From positions 1-42,957 of the forward strand of contig JAKVCY010000196.1 in the NCBI GenBank assembly GCA_022448425.1: DNA of 42,957 bases. Direction: 5' to 3'. Below, piece after piece: positions 27,204 to 35,217 of the stretch. The translations under genes were made by a program, and so were the position numbers. The stretch is from Thalassotalea sp. GTDB lineage: Bacteria; Pseudomonadota; Gammaproteobacteria; Enterobacterales; Alteromonadaceae. The stretch's first letter is position 1. The number at the start of each line of letters is the position of its first letter. The notes beneath the pieces were generated by a model. That model did no database searches. It was not told the origin of the DNA and saw only the letters and a program-made list of their open reading frames with translations.

Positions 27204-27232
27204 TGACCGTTTGGTTAAGCTTATGTTATAAT
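27204..27232 (+). promoter_or_regulatory. Extended -10 promoter of the oxygenase gene
   Basis: TATAAT at 27227-27232 is preceded by TGT (an extended -10), with a weak -35 (TGACCG, 27204-27209) at 17 bp. It lies about 48 bp before the start codon. Confidence 0.6.
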
Positions 27233-27279
27233 CCGATACTAGTTACATTTTCGATAAATATCTCAATTGGGAGAACCCT

Positions 27280-28119
27280 ATGCAAGTGCAAGTTGTTGAC
27301 TATACATCGCCGAACGCGGCTGAACAATTTGTTAAAAGCTTAAAAGAAACAGGCTTTGGTGTATTAACCAACCACCCTATCAAGCAAGAAATTGTTGAGT
27401 CTATCTATAACAATTGGTACCAGTTTTTCACTAGTGAAGCAAAAACAGACTTTGCATACGATCCTAAAACTCAAGATGGCTATTTTGCCCCTGAGATTTC
27501 GGAAACAGCAAAAGGCCACACCAAGAAAGATATCAAAGAATATTATCACATCTACCCCTGGGGTCGCATACCTGCCGAGTTAAAAGATGAGATCATGGCT
27601 TACTACGAGCTTGCATCTAACTTAGCACAAGAGCTTTTAGATTGGGTAGAAAAATACAGCCCAGAAGATGTGGCAGCGAAATACTATGAGCCGCTGTCAA
27701 ACATGATCAAAGACACGCCAAACACGTTACTACGTGTTCTTCACTATCCACCATTAAAAGGTGATGAAGAGCCTGGTGCAATTCGCGCTGCTGCGCACGA
27801 AGACATCAACTTGTTAACAATTTTGCCTGCTGCAAATGAACCAGGCCTTCAAGTTAAACGTAATGATGGCACTTGGTCAGACGTACCGTGTGATTTCGGT
27901 AACTTAATTATCAACATTGGTGACATGCTACAAGAAGCAAGCGGCGGCTACTTCCCTTCAACAAGTCACCGAGTGATTAATCCATCAGGTAAAGCGTCGA
28001 CGAAGTCTAGAATCTCATTGCCATTATTCTTACACCCAAGAGATGAAGTGAGATTATCTGAGCGTCACACACAACGTACTTACTTAGATGAGCGCTTAAA
28101 AGAGCTTGGCGTAAAATAG
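27280..28119 (+). CDS. 2-oxoglutarate/Fe(II)-dependent oxygenase (IPNS-like)
   Basis: 279 residues of the isopenicillin-N-synthase-like dioxygenase family: an N-terminal DIOX_N-like part (QVVDYTSPNAAEQFVKSLKE, GFGVLTNHP) and a jelly-roll core. The metal triad is H173 and D175 (AAHEDINLLT) and H230 (STSHRVINP), and the 2-oxoglutarate-binding arginine is R244 in SRISLPLF. Substrate is unknown. A GGGAG ribosome site is close to the ATG. There is no terminator of its own; the repeat element A begins about 23 bp after the stop. Confidence 0.9.
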   Translation: MQVQVVDYTSPNAAEQFVKSLKETGFGVLTNHPIKQEIVESIYNNWYQFFTSEAKTDFAYDPKTQDGYFAPEISETAKGHTKKDIKEYYHIYPWGRIPAELKDEIMAYYELASNLAQELLDWVEKYSPEDVAAKYYEPLSNMIKDTPNTLLRVLHYPPLKGDEEPGAIRAAAHEDINLLTILPAANEPGLQVKRNDGTWSDVPCDFGNLIINIGDMLQEASGGYFPSTSHRVINPSGKASTKSRISLPLFLHPRDEVRLSERHTQRTYLDERLKELGVK

Positions 28120-28141
28120 CTAACCGCTAAAGTTTATCGAT

Positions 28142-28276
28142 CAAAAAAAGGAGCAGTTAGGAGTATATAGTAAAAACCATGTCTATCCGCGAGTGAGTGG
28201 CAAGGTTTGATAATACTCGGCTGAGGATTTAAATTAAAACGTACACACTATGTATAATGGCATGTACGTTTTTTTT
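28142..28276 (+). repeat. Cassette repeat, part A, left copy
   Basis: About 130 bp matching the right copy (35350 down to 35218, minus strand). Shared blocks include GAGTATATA-TAAAAAC, TGTCTAT-CGCG-GTGAG and a terminal hairpin whose loop carries TGTATAATGG. In this copy the hairpin is AAAACGTACA (28236-28245) with TGTACGTTTT (28263-28272), followed by more T. Part B does not follow here; the TIR cargo does. Confidence 0.8.
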
Positions 28277-28330
28277 GGGGATATTTTCCGTATAATGAAT
28301 TGGAATAAATCTAAATAAGGAAATCAACAA

Positions 28331-28927
28331 TTGCAATATGGAATTTTAGGTGGCTTAAACCAACAAAACATCAAACGAAATGTATTCATCTCTTATTATC
28401 ACGGTGATCAAGTAGCAGTTAACGAGTTTGTACGAGTATTTGGGTGAGAGCTTGGGGTGTTTACCCCTAATATGCTTGCCGAAGGCCAAAGGTTCAGTGA
28501 CGACATTATTAATAGCACTAACCCACAGTATGTAATGCAACAAATTCGAAGACGTTATTTTGGGCATTCAACAGTGACTATTGTTTTGATTGGCGATTGC
28601 ACTCACAGCCGAAGATACGTTGACTGGGAAATTAAGGCTTCTCTACAGAGAGGCGGAATCGGTGGGCAACTTCCTCACGCCTTAATGGCTATAAACCTAT
28701 GTAAAGCAAACAGTTCAAAAAGCCTTCCATCAAGGCTTTCTAGTAATCTTAAAGATGACGGTAATGGTTATGGATATTTTTATCGATATCCAAATAATGC
28801 ACAAGAGCTTAAGGGGTGGATTGAAGATGCTTTCAAAAAGAGAACAACCCACTCAGGCCAAATATTAAACCCGAATGATATGATGAAATACAATTCTCGT
28901 TGCAATGTATGTGGAGTAACGCATTAA
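28331..28927 (+). pseudogene. TIR-like (MTH538/DUF1863, ThsB-like) protein with one in-frame stop
   Basis: The frame from a TTG at 28331 (AAGGAA ribosome site about 10 nt upstream) reads through a 198-residue TIR-like protein: KRNVFISYYHGDQVAVNEF, then a TGA at 28445-28447, then ELGVFTPNMLAEG, YVMQQIRRRYFGHSTVTIVL, IGDCTHSRRYVDWEIKASL and YRYPNNAQELKGWIEDAF. The N-VFISY start, the IVLIG strand and the R-x-YVDWEI motif are those of the MTH538/DUF1863 TIR-like family, which includes the Thoeris sensor ThsB. The stop is a single codon with no frame loss. A GTG at 28457 could restart translation but would drop the first beta strand. It overlaps the next gene by one base (TAATG). Confidence 0.8.
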
Positions 28928-29601
28928 TGTTCTTTTAGCAAGCCGACACCAGTACCTCACCGCTACCTGATTCAATTAACCTCCTGACTGTTACGTTAGA
29001 TGGCTTTAATTCAACGATATCCTTAAACCTACCCACCACCATTATCCTAATATTGCTGATAGTTTTATCAATGCTGCTTGTTCGGCTCTGCTTGCGTGGA
29101 CTAAAAAGCTTTAATACTGAAGAAATTACTATCACTGAACCTTTTACTAAAACTAAGGTTAAACTGAAAGCTAACATTGAAGATAAGAAAATTGCTCATA
29201 AAATATGGACAGAACTTATAACACGTAAAGCTGCACTCCCTTTTGAAAGGGATAAAGATGTCATAACAGAGGTCTACGACAGTTGATATTCTCTCTTTCA
29301 ATGTGTTCGGGAGCAAATAGCATCTATCCCTGTCGAGAAATTAAACGGAAGGCAGAAAAACGATGTTGAAAAATTAATAGACATATCAACCAAAGTTCTA
29401 AACGAGGGGCTAAGACCTCATCTAACAGAATGGCAGGCCAAGTATAGAGCTTGGTTTGAAAACGCTAAGGCTGAATCATCAAATGCTGGGAAGTCACCGC
29501 AAGAAATTCAACGCCATTTTGAACAATATGAACAACTAGTTTCGGATTTAGTATCTGTAAATGAAAACCTTGTGTTATTTGCAGATGAAGTCCGAGCTTG
29601 A
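28927..29601 (+). pseudogene. Single-TM protein paired with the TIR gene, two in-frame stops
   Basis: An ATG overlaps the TIR stop codon (TAATG) with GGAG about 10 nt upstream. The frame would encode about 224 residues but has a TAG at codon 4 (28936-28938) and a TGA at 29284-29286, between VYDS and YSLFQCVREQIASIP, where tryptophan looks likely. Otherwise the frame stays open to the TGA at 29599-29601. The protein has about 35 outer residues, a TM helix (TTIILILLIVLSMLLVRLCL), and a charged, mostly helical soluble part ending FEQYEQLVSDLVSVNENL. I do not recognise the family. Coupling to a TIR protein suggests a membrane effector, by analogy with known TIR systems. Confidence 0.65.
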
Positions 29602-29614
29602 TAGGCTTCTTTCA

Positions 29615-29795
29615 TTGCGCCGAGTCCATCGGCGGTAACCATTCGTCCATTAATTTTCGTTCAGCGTTAAACCTTGCTCTATGAGTGCGACTTGTTCCAA
29701 TAAGTCGGGAGAGATCGGTGTTTATGTCATTGGTTTTGCAGGGCGTGGGTGGTTATGAGCGGCAAGCGTTGAGTTGTCGCCGCATCCATGCGGCT
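29615..29795 (+). repeat. Cassette repeat, part B, left copy
   Basis: About 180 bp that is roughly 80% identical by eye to 35213-35035 (minus). Conserved blocks include ATCGGCGGTAACCATTC, GCGACTTGTTCCAA and GAGTTGTCGCCGCATCC. It ends in the hairpin GCCGCAT-CC-ATGCGGC. A 65-codon frame over it (29685-29882) has no counterpart in the right copy, which has stops, so it is not a gene. Confidence 0.85.
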
Positions 29796-29871
29796 TTGCT
29801 AGTATCGGAGTGGAGGTTCTATCAAATAACTATTTGCACACCTCAATTGCAAAGCTGTGATTATCAGAAGG

Positions 29872-30483
29872 TTAGCCCCTGATAAATGGGTGTTCTCCGC
29901 CTTCATATATAGTATTAACGCGCATTTGAACTGCCTCATTTGTGTACACAGCAGCAATACCATTTTGTTCTTTATTGATTAACCCGCCATCAATCCTCAG
30001 GTGTATACCTTCTAACCAAGGAAAGTCACTAGGCATATCGACTTCACTTTCTACCCCATCTATGCCAACAAAACCTAAATGTCCGTTATTCATAATTTCT
30101 AACATGTGCTTAATTGGAGCAAAAAAGATGCAAACTTTAGAATCAGACGTTTCAATCGCAAACCATTGATCAACGATCTTAAATTCCAGTTCATCAAGAT
30201 TGTGGTCTATGTCTATTCTCATGTTTGATGATGTTGCAAAGGTGGAACAACCGTGATGAAACCACATTTCAGGAGAATGGCTAATACATGTCGCCTCTGC
30301 CTTTTGAATGACGCCATCATAGGTATCCAAACGAGAGGTTTTCTTAATGACTGGGTGGTCATCAGTAAATAGCTTTACTGCGTTTTCGCGCCCACAGAAC
30401 TACCTAACCACCGAGTTGTTTATCTTTAGTTCTATGTGAACGCCATACCTTGATAATGCTGATTCTTTTTTCTTCCCGAACAT
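29872..30483 (-). pseudogene. Hypothetical protein with one in-frame amber codon
   Basis: The ATG at 30483, with AAGGA at ideal spacing, starts MFGKKKESALSRYGVHIEL, and the frame meets a single TAG at 30402-30400 before continuing FCGRENAVKLFTDDHPVIKK and on to the stop at 29872. The whole would be about 203 residues, soluble, with no family I recognise. The downstream open part (from a TTG at 30330) is 152 residues, with SPEMWFHHGCSTFATSSNM and FPWLEGIHLRIDGGL. The clear ribosome site at the far start argues that the full frame was the original gene. Confidence 0.65.
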
Positions 30484-30790
30484 TTTCAATCCTTTTTGTA
30501 TTAAGTCTTTCTTACTTAGTGGTTTTTATAACAAGTTACTAGACAGCAAAACAGTTATTTAGTTGAATTACTATCGAAATAATGCGAATGCCTCTAAAGA
30601 GCGAACAGGAGACGATCATTGTATGTTTCATTTCAGCCAATTCATTTCAGCTTTATTTACAATTATCTAAAGCAGACATCGACTAACTCACTTCTGGCCC
30701 CAAACGGTTTAATGCAATAGCTCTATAAACCGCTTTGAGCTAACTTGAAATGATCGGCTTCTTCAATATTTGTGAACTATATAAAGCAGT
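30484..30790. other. 307-bp gap between the hypothetical pseudogene and ada
   Basis: AT-rich. I see no ORF, no strong hairpin and no copy of the A/B repeat. It should contain the promoter for the minus-strand hypothetical gene and the 3' end of the ada transcript. Confidence 0.5.
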
Positions 30791-31876
30791 CTAAATTTTA
30801 TTTTTAGGCTCTTTAGGTGTTTTATTTTTCCGCTCTGTGTCAATAATCACACGTTTTCGACTTTCTCCCCAACGGTATCCGCCGATGGCTCCGTCTCCAC
30901 GAATTACACGATGACACGGGATAACAAGTGCAACGTTGTTGCTTGCACACGCATTAGCTACAGCTCTAAAAGCTTTGGGTTCTCCAATAGCTTGAGCGAT
31001 TTCACCGTAAGACATAACTTTGCCATAAGGTATACTTCGGAGAAAATCCCAAACTTTTTTTTGAAACGCCGTTCCTCTTACATCTAGCGGTATATCCAAA
31101 TCAATTGAGATCCCATCTATAAATAAGTTGAGTAGCTTTAACCAATGATTCAATTGCTCTTCATTTCTCGAGGACATCAACTCAATTTCCGCTCGAGGAT
31201 ACTCTGACAAAAGTTGAGCTAATAGCTGATGCTCCCTATCTCCAAATTGCAAAAAGACCAGTCCTTTACTGGTTGCGGCAATTAAAACAAGGCCTAAGTT
31301 GGTGGCACCTAGAGCATAGGAAATTTGAACACCTTCCCCACCTTCTCTGTATTTCTTTGGTGTCATGCCTAAATGACTTTTCATTCGACCATAAATAACG
31401 GAAGTTGACTCTATACCAGATTCAAAAATAGCATCCGTAACACTACCTGAGGCTCGCAAATTTACCTTCAAAGTATTCAACTGTATTTGGTCGATATAAC
31501 TTTTTGGGGTGACATCAAGGTATTTTTTAAACAACCGATGTAATTGGTATTGAGTTAGGCCAACAGAGTTTGCTAATTGAAGCGCTGTTAATGGCCCTTC
31601 GGAATGCTCTTCAATTTTTCGACAAACATATAAAAACTTTATTAGCCCTGTGTCTTGATTTGCGTTGTGATCAGGTTTACATTCCTTGCAGGCTTGATAT
31701 CCTGCTTTTAGAGCGGTTGATATGTTATCAAAATATACAACATTTTCTTTTAGTGGTGCTTTAATGTGGCATGACGGATTACAAAATATATTTGTTGTTT
31801 TTACACCGTAATAAAATTGAAAGTCGAATGCTGAATCTTGTTCAATTATCGCTTTCCAGTAAATGTCATTGGACAT
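30791..31876 (-). CDS. ada: Ada: bifunctional DNA-alkylation repair protein and regulator
   Basis: 361 residues. The N-terminal Ada Zn domain holds C32 and C36 (FCNPSC) and C63 and C66 (ACKECKPD), matching C38/C42/C69/C72 of E. coli Ada; C32 would be the methyl acceptor for phosphotriesters. An AraC-type helix-turn-helix region follows (about 80-175), then the O6-methylguanine methyltransferase domain with VIPCHRVI (C319) and the RAVANACASNN helix. Methylated Ada usually activates its own gene. A 12-bp palindrome and a -10 box without a good -35 lie directly upstream, consistent with activator dependence. Confidence 0.95.
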   Translation of the reverse strand: MSNDIYWKAIIEQDSAFDFQFYYGVKTTNIFCNPSCHIKAPLKENVVYFDNISTALKAGYQACKECKPDHNANQDTGLIKFLYVCRKIEEHSEGPLTALQLANSVGLTQYQLHRLFKKYLDVTPKSYIDQIQLNTLKVNLRASGSVTDAIFESGIESTSVIYGRMKSHLGMTPKKYREGGEGVQISYALGATNLGLVLIAATSKGLVFLQFGDREHQLLAQLLSEYPRAEIELMSSRNEEQLNHWLKLLNLFIDGISIDLDIPLDVRGTAFQKKVWDFLRSIPYGKVMSYGEIAQAIGEPKAFRAVANACASNNVALVIPCHRVIRGDGAIGGYRWGESRKRVIIDTERKNKTPKEPKNKI

Positions 31877-31908
31877 ATTGATTGCCGTTAACCTTGTATG
31901 ATTACTAA

Positions 31909-31914
31909 ATTATA
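31909..31914 (-). promoter_or_regulatory. Candidate ada -10 box
   Basis: TATAAT on the minus strand, 33 bp before the ada ATG. The -35 position at 17 bp reads ATAAAT, a poor match, so an activator would be needed. Confidence 0.5.
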
Positions 31915-31941
31915 TATTTGAGTATTATTCAATTTATATCG

Positions 31942-31969
31942 GATAATTGCGTACTAATACGCAATTATC
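31942..31969. promoter_or_regulatory. Perfect 12-bp palindrome upstream of ada
   Basis: GATAATTGCGTA (31942-31953), loop CTAA, TACGCAATTATC (31958-31969). There is no T-run on the minus side, so it is not a normal terminator for the DUF1203 gene. It ends about 5 bp upstream of the ada -35 position, where Ada-type activators bind. It also contains AAT and GCAA elements recalled from E. coli Ada boxes. Confidence 0.6.
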
Positions 31970-31984
31970 AAAAGTTATAAGCAG

Positions 31985-32461
31985 TTAAATTCGCTCAAGC
32001 CTTAGAGCATAACACCCATACGCTGCAAACCTAGCTAGAATGAATTGTACTTGTGGAGCTGCGAATAACTCATCAATAGTCTGCTCTGCATTAACAGGGG
32101 TAACCAAACGTGCATCATAGATAGATTCATCGTTGTCGTAGGCTCTTAAAGCAAAGTAATCACCAAAATAATCATTTTGTGTGTTCGTTGGTAAAGGAAA
32201 TTCTGTATAATTAACTACTTCATCAGATGGATTAGCAAGTACAAAAACAGCTCCATATTCTTTATAAGGGCCTGCTTTAGTAAAAGGGCAATAACTAGCG
32301 AGGATTAATTCTTCTCCTTCTTTTGCTCCTCTCAATACATCTCGACAGGGTTCTCCCCCTTTGGCAATTATATGCACTGTTGGTTGATTTTGGTCATCAA
32401 TGCAGAACTCTCTTACTTTCATTAGAAAATCGTTACGTATTGGGGTAATTTTATATTTCAT
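31985..32461 (-). CDS. DUF1203 family protein
   Basis: 158 residues matching the DUF1203 pattern: GGEPCRDVLRGAKEGEELIL, SYCPFTKAGPYKEYGAVFV and a C-terminal FAAYGCYALRLERI. Cytosolic, no signal peptide. AGGA lies 6 nt before the ATG. Function is not known for the family. It sits between the DUF5916 gene (22 bp upstream) and ada and may share the former's transcript. Confidence 0.85.
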   Translation of the reverse strand: MKYKITPIRNDFLMKVREFCIDDQNQPTVHIIAKGGEPCRDVLRGAKEGEELILASYCPFTKAGPYKEYGAVFVLANPSDEVVNYTEFPLPTNTQNDYFGDYFALRAYDNDESIYDARLVTPVNAEQTIDELFAAPQVQFILARFAAYGCYALRLERI

Positions 32462-32483
32462 GAAATATCCTGTAATTATGTGA

Positions 32484-34709
32484 TTAACGATTGAATCTAT
32501 AGGTGTACTTTAAAAATAAACTTCTCTCTCTGTCCCTGATTTCAGGTGCATATAAAACGTTGTTATATTTATCTCGAAATGCCCCATACCCCAAAAACAA
32601 TGAATTTCCTGGCGTAGATTCCCACTTTAATAATAGATCGCCAACTGTTGTATTTTGATCTTTCATACTACTGAATGTCGCATTAGCATTAACTTTTTGT
32701 TGCTCAAAAATAAACCTCAATGACCAATCTTGGTTAAATTGATAGCTTGCTTTTAATCTATATTGTCTACTTGAAAATATCTTTTCATTGTTCACGGTAT
32801 CAAGTTCATTTTTTAAAGACTGGATTTTGAATTTTAATTTTGGAGTGACTTTAAATGATATTGATAAAACGGTTTGTTGTAATTTTGCTAACTCAGGTGA
32901 AGAGTCGTTTGCTGGCTGATAATTAATTATATCGCCTAATTTATGGTTGAAATCAAAGCCAATGGAGGGGAGCCATAAACTTTTTATACCCAAGAAATAG
33001 GTGTTTTGATTAAACCTTGTTAACTGAGAAAGTGTTGCATAATCATCTTCACCTAAACGTTCACTTTTGTTTGTTGTTTTTAGGTTAACGAAGGTTTGTC
33101 CAGGTAATTCTGTGTTGAACATCACGGATTGAGTTTGATCTAGGTAAATACCTTCTCTATCCCAAATATTTTGAAGCTCAAATTCAGTTGAATAAGACAA
33201 AAATATTGGATTATCAGCTAGGAAGCGATAACTATATTTCTGTGTTATTTCAGTTATTCCTTTACGTGGAATATAGCCAATAGGAGAATCGAATTCTTCG
33301 GCTATACTTTGGGCTTTTGCGCTGTAGCGCCAATATTCACCTGCACCATTAATTGTTAAATACAGCGCATTGGCTTCATTTGATGTTGTGCTTGTAGAGT
33401 TATCTGACCAGGCAATTTGCGAGTCCAGATTCCAATATTCATTGAACCTATAGCGAGTTTGCAGCGCAATATTTGTTGAATCTAGTTTTTCTCGAGAGTA
33501 ATCAGATATGAATAGCCCGAAATAAGAATCATTACTTATAGATTTTCTTATATTGGTAACAGAGATTTTTGCATCATCGTCTATAGTCTTATTTGAGGTG
33601 GGATTTTCATCGTCGATTATCATGCCAGCAATAGACCAAGAGCCTAGTTGCGCAGTTGTTCTTAAACCAGCACTAGGCTCAGCTATTTTCCGCGTGAATA
33701 ATAAATTTAGTGGCGTGCTAAAAAAGTCTGCATTTTCAATAAAAAAGGGTCTTTTCTCTGGGAAAAAGGTCTCAAACCTTTTATTAGTAACAATTTGTGG
33801 TTCATCTGACTCTATTTGAGAGAAATCAGGATTCAAAGTAAAATCTAAAACAACTCGATCATCCCAAACAAATTTAGCATCCAAGCCTAAATTACTTTCA
33901 TTCTTGTTTTCCCATTCCTTGCTGCTCAATGAGGATTTGGCTCGAGACTCCTTCGTTGAAACAAAAGGAGTCAGTTCAGTTTTTAATGGTTTTCTTTCAA
34001 CGTTAATATTTGCCAAGGTTCCTGCTTGTGAAATCCGTGAAGCAATATTGGTTGAATAGGGTGGAAAATAAGCATCTTCATTATTTCTAGGAATACCTCG
34101 ATAAACGAAGAAGTCCCAGTTTTGAGTCTCTCCTGGCGGAAATCTTAAACTTGAGAGTGGGATTTTTATTTTTACAAGATAACCATTGTTAGCTATTAAT
34201 GATTCAGTAAACCAATTGGGATTGAAAGATAGATCCCATCCGCCACCTTCGCTAAACACACCATCAATTTGCGAACCAACTGCGTTTGCTTGAAATCCAT
34301 ACATTTGTTGGGAACTCGAGAATGGAATTAAATGCAAAGCAACACTATCTTCATCTTCCGAGAATTCATCTCTAGGTGACACGGTAGAACGAATTAAATT
34401 CGGGGCGTCATCAAAACACATAAAAACACTGTACAGGTGCTTTTTATCATAGGATAAGAAAACGACTGTTCTTTGTGAGCTTTGTTTACCATTAATGGGA
34501 GAGCGAGTAACCAAATTATCGATTTTATGACCGATTAAGCTTTGGTCATTTCCTTTTTCCATTGCAGATAAATAATCTACTAATTCAGGCTCTTGATTAA
34601 CTTCTGGGATATTAACGTTATATTTCTTGTTTTGTTGTGGTGCTGCTTTAGATATGTTGCTAAAAACAATAACTAATACTAAAACGCTTATATATTTTAG
34701 CGAATTCAA
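32484..34709 (-). CDS. DUF5916-family outer-membrane protein (CBM9-like + beta barrel)
   Basis: About 741 residues. A signal peptide (MNSLKYISVLVLVIVFSNIS, cut near KAAP), then a CBM9-like beta-sandwich (about 55-240: SQRTVVFLSYDKKHLYSVFM, SPRDEFSEDEDSVALHL, GETQNWDFFVYR). The DUF5916 barrel follows with the family segment FTLNPDFSQIESDEPQIV, RFETFFPEKRPFFIENADFF, many aromatic beta strands and a C-terminal YTYRFNR. Substrate unknown. I start at TTG 34709 because GAGGAA precedes it and it gives a clean signal peptide; the frame also reaches a TTG at 34742. The gene is AT-richer than its neighbours, suggesting acquisition. Confidence 0.82.
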   Translation of the reverse strand: MNSLKYISVLVLVIVFSNISKAAPQQNKKYNVNIPEVNQEPELVDYLSAMEKGNDQSLIGHKIDNLVTRSPINGKQSSQRTVVFLSYDKKHLYSVFMCFDDAPNLIRSTVSPRDEFSEDEDSVALHLIPFSSSQQMYGFQANAVGSQIDGVFSEGGGWDLSFNPNWFTESLIANNGYLVKIKIPLSSLRFPPGETQNWDFFVYRGIPRNNEDAYFPPYSTNIASRISQAGTLANINVERKPLKTELTPFVSTKESRAKSSLSSKEWENKNESNLGLDAKFVWDDRVVLDFTLNPDFSQIESDEPQIVTNKRFETFFPEKRPFFIENADFFSTPLNLLFTRKIAEPSAGLRTTAQLGSWSIAGMIIDDENPTSNKTIDDDAKISVTNIRKSISNDSYFGLFISDYSREKLDSTNIALQTRYRFNEYWNLDSQIAWSDNSTSTTSNEANALYLTINGAGEYWRYSAKAQSIAEEFDSPIGYIPRKGITEITQKYSYRFLADNPIFLSYSTEFELQNIWDREGIYLDQTQSVMFNTELPGQTFVNLKTTNKSERLGEDDYATLSQLTRFNQNTYFLGIKSLWLPSIGFDFNHKLGDIINYQPANDSSPELAKLQQTVLSISFKVTPKLKFKIQSLKNELDTVNNEKIFSSRQYRLKASYQFNQDWSLRFIFEQQKVNANATFSSMKDQNTTVGDLLLKWESTPGNSLFLGYGAFRDKYNNVLYAPEIRDRERSLFLKYTYRFNR

Positions 34710-35034
34710 AAGATTTCCTCGTGGTGAATAGAATTTCAACAAGAATAATCTGCGTTGATTTTGGTCACTATCGGATTATTGCGGTAGTTAACTTCTAAAC
34801 TAGAAAGGCATTCATTTAGCGCTTACATATCAATCATTCTGTATTCATTTTTTATATAAACATACAAATGTCTGAAGTCGGGATTAATTGTATGTCGATA
34901 TATGAATGTAAACACAAGTATAAACAAACTCATTTATGTCAAATATGAGTTAGATGAACGTCCGTTACTTGGCTTTTATAAATTGTTGGAAGGTTTGGTT
35001 AAATGACTCTTGTTGGCACAAATCGGCTTTTCAT
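34710..35034. other. Intergenic region before the DUF5916 gene
   Basis: AT-rich and without an ORF or long repeat. It carries the 5' region of the DUF5916 gene and borders part B of the right cassette repeat at 35035. I see no target-site duplication next to the repeat. Confidence 0.5.
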
Positions 35035-35213
35035 AGCCGCATGGATGCGGCGACAACTCTATGCTTGCCGCTAACAACTAACCCCATCCTGCGAAACAAA
35101 TGACGTAAACGCCGAACTATCTCGATTTGTTGGAACAAGTCGCGCTCAAAAGATACAATTTAACACTGAACAAAAATTCATGGATGAATGGTTACCGCCG
35201 ATGGTTGGCGCAA
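35035..35213 (-). repeat. Cassette repeat, part B, right copy
   Basis: The inverted counterpart of 29615-29795, read from 35213 down. It ends with the same GCCGCAT-CC-ATGCGGC hairpin. It contains an extra small palindrome, ATTCAT-CC-ATGAAT. Unlike the left copy it follows part A directly, with only a few bases between. Confidence 0.85.
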
Positions 35214-35217
35214 ATAA

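Noticed and set aside
28445..29286. TGA recoded as tryptophan or selenocysteine in the TIR module
   Set aside because: Two TGA codons invite this idea, but the partner gene also has an in-frame TAG and neighbouring genes use TGA as a normal stop. No SECIS-like stem is evident. Decay is simpler.
29685..29882. Plus-strand 65-codon ORF
   Set aside because: It lies mostly inside part B of the repeat. The matching frame in the right copy contains stop codons, so it is not conserved as protein.
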